Assembly: GCA_943787225.1 (NCBI GenBank)
Contig: CALSLP010000002.1
Location: 462,648 to 526,647, forward strand
From: an uncultured Alphaproteobacteria bacterium
Lineage (GTDB): Bacteria > Pseudomonadota > Alphaproteobacteria > MPNO01 > UBA2964
Direction: 5' to 3'
DNA: 64,000 nucleotides
Position numbers and translations under genes: made by a program. Positions 8,323 through 17,429 of this stretch are shown in pieces. A model generated the notes under the pieces. It made no database searches and was not told the origin of the DNA. It saw only the letters and a list, made by a program, of their open reading frames with translations. Numbering within the stretch: position 1 is the first letter of the stretch; every line of letters starts with the position of its first letter.

Positions 8323-9410
8323 AACTTTCCCAACTCGATACTCCTGTGTTGTTAATCGAGGAGGATTCTTTCCTTCGCAATATGAAACGTATGCAGGAAC
8401 TTGCGACCAATGCCGGTATTGCCTATCGACCGCACGCCAAGGCACATAAATCAGCAGAGATCGCCAAGATGCAGAAGGGGGCAGGTGCCGTCGGAGTCTG
8501 TTGCGCCAAACTCGGTGAAGCCGAAGTTCTCGTCTCGCACGAGATCAAAGACATCCTAATCACGACGCCGGTGATCGGCATTTCCAAACTCACGCGAATG
8601 ATGCAAATCGCCAAGGAAGCGACGATTTCCGTTGTGGTTGATAATGCCGACAACCTCGCAGAAATGGCGGCCGTGGCGCAGACCTGTGGCGTCCGTCCCG
8701 ATGTCGTAATTGAGGTTGATGTCGGTCAGGGAAGATGTGGCGTACAGCCTGGCGATCCCGCATTGCAGCTGGCCTATGAAGTAATGAATGCCGACTGGCT
8801 CAACTTCAAAGGCTTGCAAGGCTATCAAGGCGCCATTCAGATGACCGCATCCTTCGTCGAGCGCAACGCCGCCGCGCGCAAGGCTGTGGGGCTACTAACC
8901 GACACTGCCGACCTGATCCGCAAAGCAGGCTTGCCACTGGAATATTTAACCGGTGGCGGTAGCGGAACATCCGTCATCGATGCTGCCTCTGCCGGTCTCA
9001 CTGAACTTCAACCCGGCGGCTATCTGTTTATGGATTCACGCTATCGAGAGATTGAATGGGATGACGGCAATTCAATTCCGTTCGAACAATCCCTCACCGT
9101 CTTGGCCTCAGTTATCTCACTGCCCGAGCCAGGACGCTGTATTTTGGATATGGGGCTTAAAGCCATCAGCTCAGATGGCGGCCCACCGTCGCCGGTCGAT
9201 GTGCCGGGCGCGGTTTTTAAATTCGGCGGAGAAGAACATAGTGAGCTGACTTTCGAAGACGGCAAATGCCCTCTGGCGCTCAATGACAAAGTCGCTTTTG
9301 TGCCGACCCATTGCGACACGACTGTGAACCTTTATGATCGCTTCATTGCCTATAGCGACGACGAGGTTGTTGATGTCTGGAGCATCGCTGCGCGTGGCCG
9401 GGTACAATAA
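8319..9410 (+). CDS. D-threonine aldolase/D-serine dehydratase-like PLP enzyme
   Basis: A 363-residue fold-type III (alanine-racemase-like) PLP enzyme. RPHAKAHK at residues 37-44 is the family PLP-lysine block (Lys41 likely). LTGGGSGTS near residue 211 fits the phosphate-binding loop. The C-terminus carries PTHCDTTVNLYDRF with His331 and Asp333, the spacing used for the divalent metal in D-threonine and D-3-hydroxyaspartate aldolases. These enzymes split D-beta-hydroxy amino acids to glycine plus an aldehyde. The ATG overlaps the stop of the amidohydrolase gene (ATGA), showing translational coupling. The actual amino-acid substrate is not evident; a D-serine-dehydratase-like activity remains possible. 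Confidence 0.75.
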   Translation: MKLSQLDTPVLLIEEDSFLRNMKRMQELATNAGIAYRPHAKAHKSAEIAKMQKGAGAVGVCCAKLGEAEVLVSHEIKDILITTPVIGISKLTRMMQIAKEATISVVVDNADNLAEMAAVAQTCGVRPDVVIEVDVGQGRCGVQPGDPALQLAYEVMNADWLNFKGLQGYQGAIQMTASFVERNAAARKAVGLLTDTADLIRKAGLPLEYLTGGGSGTSVIDAASAGLTELQPGGYLFMDSRYREIEWDDGNSIPFEQSLTVLASVISLPEPGRCILDMGLKAISSDGGPPSPVDVPGAVFKFGGEEHSELTFEDGKCPLALNDKVAFVPTHCDTTVNLYDRFIAYSDDEVVDVWSIAARGRVQ

Positions 9411-9456
9411 TAAAAACCATAAAACCAATAATCTTGAGACCTACAGGGAGAGAACG

Positions 9457-11532
9457 ATGACCAGTCCAGCGGCTGCAATCTTTAATGCCAAAACCATTGC
9501 CATTGTCGGTGCGACAGAAAAATCTCATTGGCCGCGCAATATATTTGGCAACCTGCAGAAATCTGGCTATTCGGGTAAAGTCTTCCCAGTAAACCCCAAG
9601 CGCGATGAGATATTTGGCGTCCCTTGCTTCCCGGATTTGGCATCGCTACCGGAACCCGCCGATCTCGCCTTAATGATTATCCCCGCCCCGGCCATTGAAA
9701 GCGCGTTACGACAGGGCGCGGCAAATGGCCTAAAGGCTGCCGTGGTCTATGCCTCCGGCTTTGGCGATGGCGGGCGCGAGGAATCAATCAAACGCGGCGC
9801 AGAATTCCGAACAGCGCTTGAGGAGATTGGTGTCCCGATCTGTGGCCCCAACTGCATGGGGCTCGCCGGTATCCGCGAGAAAATCTACTGCTATCCGCAT
9901 ACCCATGTCAGTGAAATGGAGCCCGGTCCCGTCGCCCTCATTACCCAGTCCGGCGGCACGCTCAGCTATTTCACCAGAGCCGGACAGGAACGCGGCTTGC
10001 GCTTTTCTTATGCGATTTCCTCCGGCAATGAGCTCAGTCTTGATCTTGCCGATTATATGAATTTCGTGATCGACGATCCCGAGACCAAGCAGCTTTGCCT
10101 GTTTATCGAAGGCATACGCAAACCCGACGAATTTATGAAAGCCGCTGGCCGCGCGTTAAAAGCCGGCAAGCCGATTATTGCAATCAAGACCGGGCGGTCT
10201 GAGAAATCACGCGAAGCGGCACAGTCACATTCCGGCGCGGTTGCCGGTGATTACGCGGCCTATGAAGCAGTCTGCGAACGCTATGGCATCATCAATTGTG
10301 AAACGTTGGAAGAGATGATCGAAATGACGCTCGCTTTCCAGCAGGAGCGTCTACCAACCGGTCCGAGCATCGCCTTTATGACAACCTCCGGCGGTACCGT
10401 TGATCTGCTGCATGATTACTGCGATCAGGAAGACGCCGTGGTTGCCGATCTTGCGCCACAGACCGTCGAGGCCATTCGGCCCTATGTGCCCGTTGATTGT
10501 CATATTCGAAATCCGATCGATACTGGCGCGCCGGTTGGCGTGTCCGGCAAATCGGCACCGGCAGAAATCTGCAAGGCTTTTGCCGCCGACCCCGGCGTCG
10601 ATATGGTTGCCTGGTGCAATAACATGCCAGGCTCTGCCCGCAGCGCAGGACCTCAAGACGAGGTCAAAGAACTGATCGCTTCCACCGGTAAGCCGATAAT
10701 TTCCTTCGCCCGCATGCCACATCAAATTCCTGAGGGCGGTCTCGACTTCCAGGATGCCACCAACATGCCATTCCTGCAGGGCACCCGCGCCGGTGTCCGG
10801 GCGATGAATGCACTTTGGTACTTTGGCGAACGCGCCGGGCGCGACACAGCCACGGTGCCCACACCATCGGGCGTTCGATCAAATTGCAGTGGCGAAGCAC
10901 TCGAAGCCGCCCTTGCCGCAAAAGGGCTTCCTGCCCCCAAGACGGCGCGGGCAGCAAACAGCGACGAGGCAGGAGATGCCGCAACAAAGGTCGGGTTTCC
11001 GGCAGCGATTAAAATCATTTCACCCGAGGCGAGCCACAAGACCGAAGTAGGCGGCGTTGCGCTGAACATCAGCGATGAAACGGCGGCGATTGCCGCCGCC
11101 GAAGGTATGGCCAAGAAGCTCCATGCTATAGACCCAAAAGCCAGTATCGACGGTTTTCTGGCACAGGAGATGGTGTCAGGAGTCGAATTGCTGGTCGGCG
11201 CGCGCGATGATGACCAATATGGACCGATGCTGATCGTCGGCGCCGGTGGTGTCATGGTCGAACTCGTCAAAGACGTTGCGCTTCGGCTGCTACCCGCCAG
11301 CGAAGATGATATCCGCAACATGCTGTCGGAGCTTCGCGTATCCTCAATGCTGGATGGTTTCCGCGGCAGTGGGCCTGCCGATACAAATGCGCTAATCGCC
11401 GGAATCAAAGGGCTCTCCGAATTCTTCCTCGATCACCGGACATGGCTCGCCGATATTGAGATCAATCCCCTGATGGTTCGTCCCAAAGGACACGGTGTGT
11501 GTGCAGTCGATATTCGGACCGTAGAGCGCTAA
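9457..11532 (+). CDS. NDP-forming acyl-CoA synthetase
   Basis: A 691-residue fused alpha+beta acyl-CoA synthetase (ADP-forming type, acetate/aryl-acid CoA ligase superfamily). In order: a CoA-binding Rossmann domain from residue 12 (IAIVGATEKSHWPRN), a succinyl-CoA-ligase-like domain with the phospho-histidine block SHSGAVAGD (His258), and an ATP-grasp domain with SPEASHKTEVGG (His527). Both His residues of the phospho-relay are intact. The ATG at 9457 is preceded by AGGGAGAG; an upstream in-frame ATG lies inside the previous gene and is rejected. It is last in a co-directional run and ends 13 bp before a hairpin terminator. A near-full-length paralogue lies at 13730-15810. Confidence 0.85.
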   Translation: MTSPAAAIFNAKTIAIVGATEKSHWPRNIFGNLQKSGYSGKVFPVNPKRDEIFGVPCFPDLASLPEPADLALMIIPAPAIESALRQGAANGLKAAVVYASGFGDGGREESIKRGAEFRTALEEIGVPICGPNCMGLAGIREKIYCYPHTHVSEMEPGPVALITQSGGTLSYFTRAGQERGLRFSYAISSGNELSLDLADYMNFVIDDPETKQLCLFIEGIRKPDEFMKAAGRALKAGKPIIAIKTGRSEKSREAAQSHSGAVAGDYAAYEAVCERYGIINCETLEEMIEMTLAFQQERLPTGPSIAFMTTSGGTVDLLHDYCDQEDAVVADLAPQTVEAIRPYVPVDCHIRNPIDTGAPVGVSGKSAPAEICKAFAADPGVDMVAWCNNMPGSARSAGPQDEVKELIASTGKPIISFARMPHQIPEGGLDFQDATNMPFLQGTRAGVRAMNALWYFGERAGRDTATVPTPSGVRSNCSGEALEAALAAKGLPAPKTARAANSDEAGDAATKVGFPAAIKIISPEASHKTEVGGVALNISDETAAIAAAEGMAKKLHAIDPKASIDGFLAQEMVSGVELLVGARDDDQYGPMLIVGAGGVMVELVKDVALRLLPASEDDIRNMLSELRVSSMLDGFRGSGPADTNALIAGIKGLSEFFLDHRTWLADIEINPLMVRPKGHGVCAVDIRTVER

Positions 11533-11545
11533 TGCCCGCATAAAA

Positions 11546-11573
11546 AAACGGCCCCTCAGTTGAGGAGCCGTTT
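11546..11573. terminator. Intrinsic terminator between converging operons
   Basis: AAACGGCCCCTCA-GT-TGAGGAGCCGTTT forms a 13-bp stem with one mismatch and a two-base gap between arms. It is flanked by an A-run on the left and TTTC on the right, so it could stop transcripts from both sides. It lies between the acyl-CoA synthetase stop (11532) and the enoyl-CoA hydratase stop (11600) of two convergent operons. Confidence 0.85.
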
Positions 11574-11599
11574 CATTGCGAAAGTCTCTTCGCCGAAGA

Positions 11600-12505
11600 T
11601 TATTTCTTTTTAGCCGATGCTTTCTTTTTAGCAGGTGCCTTTTTCTTGGCGGCTTTCTTTTTAGCAGCTGGTTTCTTTGCTCCCTTCAACGCGAAAGGTT
11701 CAAAGGTTGGCTTATAAGCCTTTTTGTCGAGAAATTGGGTCAGGCCAGTATTATATGAGTCCTCAACATCACCGACCTTGATCGCCTGCCCCTTTGCGGC
11801 CAGATAATCATAGGACTGATCGAAGTCCATGGTCCGAACCTGACGCACGGCATGTTTAGTCGCCCGCAGAACGGCAGGGCTTTTTGCCATCAACTTCTGA
11901 GCCAGCTCAATGGTCTTGTCGACCAGCTCTTCCTTCGGTACCGCAAAATTCACGAAACCAATCTTCTCTGCTTCGACGCCATCGAACGGCTCACCTAGGC
12001 AGCAATAATACAGTGCCTTGCGCGGCATGATCGTGTCAGACACGACTTTGGAAACCAGTGCACCGGGAAGAATGCCCCAGTTCACTTCTGAAAGGGAGAA
12101 CACCGTATCATCCGCTGAGATCGCGAAATCGGTCGCACATAACTGCATGAAGGCACCGCCAACGCAGTAGCCTTCGACCATCGCAATGGTGGGTTTGTCG
12201 TACTTATACAAACGTTCCCACCGCCAGCGGTTAGCCGCCTCAGCCGCAGCCTTACGGCCTGCGGGGTTTTTCTCATTAGCACGGAAGAACTCCTTAAGAT
12301 CCTGACCAGCACTGAAATAACCACCGGCACCGGCAATCACAATCACCTTCGCCTCCGGGTCGGTTTCCAGAACCCGCAAGGTTTCATCCATTTCGAAATG
12401 GAGCTGCGGGCTCATCGCGTTCCGCTTTTCAGGCCGGTTCAGCCAAACCCAGGCAATCCCGCCCTTTTTCTCAACTTTTACGCATTTCAACTTCTTCGCC
12501 GCCAT
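11600..12505 (-). CDS. Enoyl-CoA hydratase/isomerase family protein with Lys/Ala-rich tail
   Basis: A 301-residue crotonase-fold enzyme. It shows NRPEKRNAMS near residue 23, the oxyanion-hole block GGYFSAGQDLKEF near residue 70, and GYCVGGAF then FSLSEVNWGILPG, which carries the catalytic Glu region. The pattern is closest to the p-hydroxycinnamoyl-CoA hydratase/lyase (feruloyl-CoA) branch. The last 28 residues are almost only Lys, Ala and Pro (AKKPAAKKKAAKKK...), resembling histone H1 tails and absent from ordinary crotonases. ATG at 12505 has GGAG 8 bases upstream. It is last in an operon with an acyl-CoA dehydrogenase and an acyl-CoA synthetase. The substrate is uncertain. Confidence 0.8.
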   Translation of the reverse strand: MAAKKLKCVKVEKKGGIAWVWLNRPEKRNAMSPQLHFEMDETLRVLETDPEAKVIVIAGAGGYFSAGQDLKEFFRANEKNPAGRKAAAEAANRWRWERLYKYDKPTIAMVEGYCVGGAFMQLCATDFAISADDTVFSLSEVNWGILPGALVSKVVSDTIMPRKALYYCCLGEPFDGVEAEKIGFVNFAVPKEELVDKTIELAQKLMAKSPAVLRATKHAVRQVRTMDFDQSYDYLAAKGQAIKVGDVEDSYNTGLTQFLDKKAYKPTFEPFALKGAKKPAAKKKAAKKKAPAKKKASAKKK

Positions 12506-12551
12506 CAAATATCTCCTCAGGTCAGTTTCATTAAAAATTTTCAGTAAATTT

Positions 12552-13709
12552 CTAGCCGCCGTATTCCCTATAAAACGCGCGGGCGATCACCATCCGCAGA
12601 ATTTCCGGCGGGCCTTCAGTGATGACCATCGACCGGCTATCCCGCCACAGCTTCTCAATTGGCAAATCTGTCGTCAGGCCGATACCACCATGAACCTGCA
12701 TCGTCTGATCACAGACTTTAAAAGCATGTTCGTCGCCCTTGATTTTCGCCATGTAGGATTCATAGCGGATATCCTCCCCCGCATCGGCGCGGGCTGCCAC
12801 GTTATAAACCAGCAGACGGAGCATCTTGGTATCCATCCAGGAATCGACCATGGCGAACTGTACAGCCTGACGTTCGGAAAGCTTTTTGCCAAAAGTCTCG
12901 CGCTGATTGGTATAGCTGCCCGCCATTTCCATACAGCGCTCAGCCACACCAATGCCGCGCGCTGCATGACGCATACGGCCAGCGGTGATCCAGGCTTGGC
13001 CAAATTTAAAGCCCTCGCCTTCTTCACCGATCATATTTTCGACAGGCACGCGGACGTCCTGCATCGAGATTTCCCAGGGCCGATCATCCATCATCATCTG
13101 TTGGTAGCGCACCAACTCAAGACCGGGCGTGTCTGCATCGATCAAAAATGTTGATATCCCACCGCGCGAGCCCTTAGATCGATCGGTCGCCGCCTGAAGC
13201 TGGAAAAAATCTGCTTTATCGGCGCCAGTGATAAACCGCTTGTTGCCATTGATAATATAATGATCGCCATCGCGGACCGCGGTTGAGCGCATGCCGCCGG
13301 GGTCACCCCCTGCATCAGGCTCTGTCTGGGCAAAAGCGCATTTCTTTTCGCCTTTTAGAACCGGATGAAGATATTTCTCTTTTTGCTCATCATTCAAAAA
13401 ATAGAGGATCGGGCTTACCGAAGGCCCAAAAATATGCCCACCGCGTGTCGGGATCGCGATGGTGCGCCCCATCTCTTCCCAGACGACACATTTGGCGAGC
13501 AAATTCATGCCCATCCCGCCATATTCCTCTGGAACATCGAACATCCAGAGACCAAGTTCCTTGGCCTTGTCTTCGAGTGACGCCCGAACCTCCGGCTTTA
13601 GCTGATGGCCTTCATAAGCATCGCGCTCGATCGGGATAATCTCGCGGTCAACAAACCGACGCAGCGTCTCCTTGAGCATGCGGAGTTCTTCGGGCAGTTC
13701 ATAATCCAT
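12552..13709 (-). CDS. Acyl-CoA dehydrogenase
   Basis: A 385-residue FAD-dependent acyl-CoA dehydrogenase, complete. FAQTEPDAGGDPGG and YIINGNKRFITGADKADFF are the substrate/FAD-binding blocks of the middle domain. VHGGIGLTTDLPIEKLWRDSR and ITEGPPEILRM near the C-terminus contain the FAD-contact and catalytic-base region (Glu in TEG). It would introduce a 2,3 double bond into an acyl-CoA and pass electrons to ETF. GGAG lies 8 bases before the ATG at 13709. It sits 20 bp after the acyl-CoA synthetase and 46 bp before the hydratase, which gives an activation-oxidation-hydration order within one operon. Chain length or aryl preference cannot be read. Confidence 0.85.
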   Translation of the reverse strand: MDYELPEELRMLKETLRRFVDREIIPIERDAYEGHQLKPEVRASLEDKAKELGLWMFDVPEEYGGMGMNLLAKCVVWEEMGRTIAIPTRGGHIFGPSVSPILYFLNDEQKEKYLHPVLKGEKKCAFAQTEPDAGGDPGGMRSTAVRDGDHYIINGNKRFITGADKADFFQLQAATDRSKGSRGGISTFLIDADTPGLELVRYQQMMMDDRPWEISMQDVRVPVENMIGEEGEGFKFGQAWITAGRMRHAARGIGVAERCMEMAGSYTNQRETFGKKLSERQAVQFAMVDSWMDTKMLRLLVYNVAARADAGEDIRYESYMAKIKGDEHAFKVCDQTMQVHGGIGLTTDLPIEKLWRDSRSMVITEGPPEILRMVIARAFYREYGG

Positions 13710-13729
13710 ACTGTTTTCTCCGAAACGGG

Positions 13730-15810
13730 TTAACGCCAGACAGGGCGAACATCAACAGCGCGTACGCCCTCGCCCTCTGCGCCAACAATAAGAGGGTTCA
13801 CTTCTAAATCAGCCAGATGGTTGCGATGCCGGGCAAAGATCTCCGACAGACCACAGATCGCTTTGACCAGCGCATCGATATCGCGCGGCGCACTCCCCCG
13901 GAAGGCACCGAGGATCGCTTTCCCGCGGAGCTCATTAAGCATCTCGCGGGCATCAACATCACTTACCGGCAACATCCGGAATGAAACATCTCGCATCGCC
14001 TCAACCAAAATGCCGCCAAGTCCAACCACCATGAAGGGTCCAAATTGCGGGTCTTCTCGAACGCCAATGATCACCTCCGTGCCAGAGACCATTTCCTGAA
14101 CCAGAAAACCTTCAACCTCAGCGACAGGATCTACGGCTTTGAGGCGCGCCGCCATTTCCTCGGCGGCGGCAACCACTGATGCTTCATCACCAAGGTTAAG
14201 CGCAACCCCGCCAACTTCGGTTTTGTGACTGGCCTGCGGTGAGACAATTTTTAGGACGACAGGAAAACCCATCTCAGCAGCCGTTTTTGCCACATCTTCC
14301 GCCTTCACCCCAAACCCGCTTGCTGGTGGCGTTAGACCATCTTTGACCCAGCAATATTTCAAACGCCTCGCCTTCGAGATCATCTTTTTCACCATTCGCT
14401 TCCGGCAACGGCGTCACACCTTTATTCATCGCTGCCGTATAGCGAACCAGCCCCTGAAGGGCGCGGACGGTTTGTGGCAGCCCCTGAATAAAGGGGACCT
14501 TGGTCGCGTTCTGGAACTCAAGCCCAGCCGGGCTGACATTTTGCGAGACCCGAACATAAGCGATAACCGGCTTGTCGGTAGAGTCGAAGACATTGGAAAA
14601 AATCGTCGCGTCTGTCGGATCGTCAGCGCTGGTTGGCAATTGTCCCTGCATCGCGACAATATCAACCCCATCATCAGCCGCCAGATGTTTACAGACGACG
14701 CTGAAATCCTGCTGGCGATAGGCAATGCCCGCACCGCAATCAATCGGATTCTGGCCGCTTAGCCCGGGATCAATGATCGGATCGATCAAGGCGACTGTCT
14801 CATCCGACAAATGCGCCATTGAGGCAGCCCTCATCAGCTGAGTAATCGAGGAACAGGCCCTTGCCACCGCCGGAAAATCCAGCCATGCCGATATTGGGGC
14901 CTTTAGGCCAGCGGCGCTGGTTGAGCACCAGACAGGTCTCAATCATCTCATCGAGTGAATAACACCGAATGACGCCATATTTCTGGCAGACGGCCTGTAG
15001 CACCGTATCGTCACTGGCCAGGGCACCGGTATGGCTTTCCGCTGCCTCCTTACCGGCATCGCTGCGGCCGACCTTGATCATCACGATGGGTTTTTTGGCC
15101 TCAAGCGCGCGACGGGCTGCTTCAATAAAAGCATCGGGCCGACGAATACCTTCGACCATGCAGGCAATCATCTTGGTGTCCTCATCATCGACGAGGAAAT
15201 TAATGTAATCCGCCAGATCAAGATTAAGCTCGTTGCCGCTAGACACTGCGTAGGAAAATCCAAGACCGCGTTCAGCCGCACGTTGCAACCAGAACATAAA
15301 GGTCCCGCCCGACTGAAAGACAACACCGGTCGACCCAACTGGCAGGCCCCGAATTCGAGTGGCCGGGTAAAATAACGAATTGGAGGGAAACGCCATCGCT
15401 CCCATGCAGTTCGGCCCACAGACCACAAGCCCGGTCTCATCACAAAGATCACGAAGCTGATCAGCCCGTTTCGCGCCGACCTCATCTCCGCCCTCACCAA
15501 AACGCGCCGCATAAATCAGCGCCGATTTAAGACCGTTATCCGCGCCCTCTCTCAGAATATCGGGGATAAATTCGGCCGGAATAATTGTCAGAGCGAGATC
15601 AATCGGCTCAGGCAGAGACGCAAAGTCCGGGTATACCTTGCGCCCCCAAAGCTCTTCACGCCGTGGATTGATCAGATAGACCTCCGCCGGAAAATCGGCG
15701 AATTCAAGATTCTGATAAATAGCCCGTGGCCATCCCGCACCACCGGATTCGGACGCACCAACAATAGCGACCGTCTTAGGCCGGAAAAAAGGTTCGGCTG
15801 AATGAAACAC
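13730..15810 (-). pseudogene. NDP-forming acyl-CoA synthetase, two single-base frameshifts
   Basis: This gene encodes all domains of an acyl-CoA synthetase like the one at 9457-11532 but in three reading frames. Frame one (15810 to about 14820) holds the CoA-binding and succinyl-CoA-ligase domains with the phospho-His block SHTGALASD. Frame two (about 14820 to 14345) continues the middle domain. Frame three (about 14345 to 13730) holds the ATP-grasp domain with SPQASHKTEVGG. Each break is explained by one extra base, in the short T runs at 14819-14820 and 14342-14344. Removing both gives 692 residues against 691 in the paralogue. No other damage is seen, so this is either a very recent pseudogene or a sequence error. 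It would be first in the acyl-CoA dehydrogenase operon. Confidence 0.8.
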
Positions 15811-15959
15811 GGCTCCCCACTCACATAAAAATTATTATTATTTCCACAGTTAATTACCGATCCCCTATGGCGTCAACCAAGGCCGCCAAATTCTTTCGCA
15901 AGGCAACCCGTCCCAACAGAGATTTTTTCTGTAAGCAATTTGATTCAAAGGGCATTTTC

Positions 15960-15988
15960 TTGACAAGCGAATCACATTCCAGCATCTT
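15960..15988 (+). promoter_or_regulatory. Candidate sigma-70 promoter before M23 peptidase gene
   Basis: TTGACA at 15960-15965 is followed after 17 bases by CATCTT at 15983-15988. The -35 is perfect, the -10 poor (3 of 6). It lies 83 bp before the TTG start at 16071. The 260-bp gap from 15811 holds nothing else except the TTAACCAT motif at 15999-16006 and a nine-codon ATG frame at 16030. Confidence 0.35.
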
Positions 15989-15998
15989 GCCGCGGGCG

Positions 15999-16006
15999 TT
16001 AACCAT
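15999..16006 (+). promoter_or_regulatory. Possible CtrA half-site
   Basis: TTAACCAT is the eight-base half-site known for the alphaproteobacterial cell-cycle regulator CtrA. It overlaps the perfect palindrome AACCATGGTT at 16001-16010. It lies 65 bp upstream of a cell-wall endopeptidase gene, a class often under cell-cycle control. A single 8-mer is weak evidence. Confidence 0.3.
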
Positions 16007-16070
16007 GGTTGGTTGCGTAGGGAAGGACTATGAAAACAATTCATAGTCGGAGTGGGTAGAGTATCCGGGA

Positions 16071-17414
16071 TTGAATTTTCTAAAGAGTAACAAATCTGTT
16101 GCTGTTCAAATCGTTGGCATTGCTGCGATCGCGCTGTTACTCGTGTTCGGGATAACTACCTATGCGCCGGAAACCCAAGCGACAAAAACACCGGCCGCAA
16201 CCCAAGCTGAAAAATCACATTCCCCTTTGCCCGCAACGCCGGTAACCGGCCCGGCGCCAATTTTTCAGCTCCCACCACCACCACCTGAAATCATCAAAAC
16301 TGTCAAAGCCGGTGCCGGCGATACATTTATGGAACTCCTCGTTAATGCTGGTGCTGATCGGTCGTCAGCCCATTCTGCCATAGGCGCGATGCGCAAGACC
16401 TATCATCCGCGTTATTTGAAACGCGGACAGAAGATAGCGGTGACGCTGCAGCCAATTTCTTGGGGCGTGAAGACCGGCGAGTTTATTGGGTATCACTTCG
16501 ATCCATCTGTTGAAGAATCGATCAAGGTCAGTCGTCTCGAGAACGGTCGATTTACCGTCCAGAAAACAAAACGAATTCTACACCGCAAAGATGTTCGTAT
16601 TTCCGGATCTATCCAATCGAGCCTCTATGTTTCCGCCTCAAAAGCAGGTCTGCGCGCGTCCACACTGGCCGATTTAATCCGCCTCCTGAGCTGGGACGTC
16701 GATTTCCAGCGCGACATCCAGAAAAACGACAAGTTTGATGTCATGGTCGAACGGCTTCACCAACAAAATGGTGACTTCGCCCGTTGGGGAAAAATCCTCT
16801 ATGCCGAGCTTGTTCTCAGTGGCAAACCCATCAGGTTATATCGATACGAATCCAAAAATCATGGTGTCGAATATTTTGATGAAAAAGGCCGGAGCGCACA
16901 AAAAGCACTGATGAAGACGCCTATAAACGGTGCCCGACTGTCATCGCGCTTTGGACGCCGACGTCACCCAATTCTGGGATTCACACGCATGCATCGTGGC
17001 GTCGACTTCGCCGCGCCACGAGGAACGCCTATCTATGCCGCGGGCAATGGTACTGTTACCTACGCTGGCCGCAAAGGTGGATATGGTAACTATATCCGCA
17101 TCCGCCATAACGGACGATATTCAACTGCTTATGCCCATCTAAAAGGCTTTAAACGCGGCGTTCGCAAAGGGCGGCGGGTAACGCAGGGGCAGGTAATCGG
17201 CTATGTGGGTTCCACAGGCCGATCCACTGGACCCCATCTGCATTACGAAGTCCATGTGAATGGACGGCAGGCGAACCCGCTAAGACTTCGGCTTCCTTCA
17301 GGTCGAAAGCTGAAAGGCAATGAGCTTAAACGCTTCGCCAGAATTCGTTCCCAACTTGACGAGCGCCTCACAGCATCGATCGGGCCATCGAATACCCGCA
17401 TCACCAGCCGGTAG
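16071..17414 (+). CDS. M23 (LytM) family cell-wall endopeptidase
   Basis: A 447-residue periplasmic zinc endopeptidase, MepM-like. Residues 10-30 form one membrane anchor or uncleaved signal, then a Pro-rich linker (residues 60-75). A LysM/OapA-like and Csd3-type middle region follows (about 80-280). The M23 domain carries HRGVDFA (His309, Asp313 region), AHL (His356) and HLHYEV (His389, His391), so all metal and catalytic residues are present. It should cut peptidoglycan cross-links. The start is TTG at 16071: the reading frame is closed by TAG at 16044 and offers no ATG. The next gene begins 16 bp after its stop. Confidence 0.85.
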   Translation: MNFLKSNKSVAVQIVGIAAIALLLVFGITTYAPETQATKTPAATQAEKSHSPLPATPVTGPAPIFQLPPPPPEIIKTVKAGAGDTFMELLVNAGADRSSAHSAIGAMRKTYHPRYLKRGQKIAVTLQPISWGVKTGEFIGYHFDPSVEESIKVSRLENGRFTVQKTKRILHRKDVRISGSIQSSLYVSASKAGLRASTLADLIRLLSWDVDFQRDIQKNDKFDVMVERLHQQNGDFARWGKILYAELVLSGKPIRLYRYESKNHGVEYFDEKGRSAQKALMKTPINGARLSSRFGRRRHPILGFTRMHRGVDFAAPRGTPIYAAGNGTVTYAGRKGGYGNYIRIRHNGRYSTAYAHLKGFKRGVRKGRRVTQGQVIGYVGSTGRSTGPHLHYEVHVNGRQANPLRLRLPSGRKLKGNELKRFARIRSQLDERLTASIGPSNTRITSR

Positions 17415-17429
17415 ACTGACGCGTCAGGA

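Noticed and set aside
10722..11408. A 228-codon Ser/Ala-rich frame opposite the acyl-CoA synthetase
   Set aside because: Composition is the mirror of a conserved ATP-grasp domain on the other strand.
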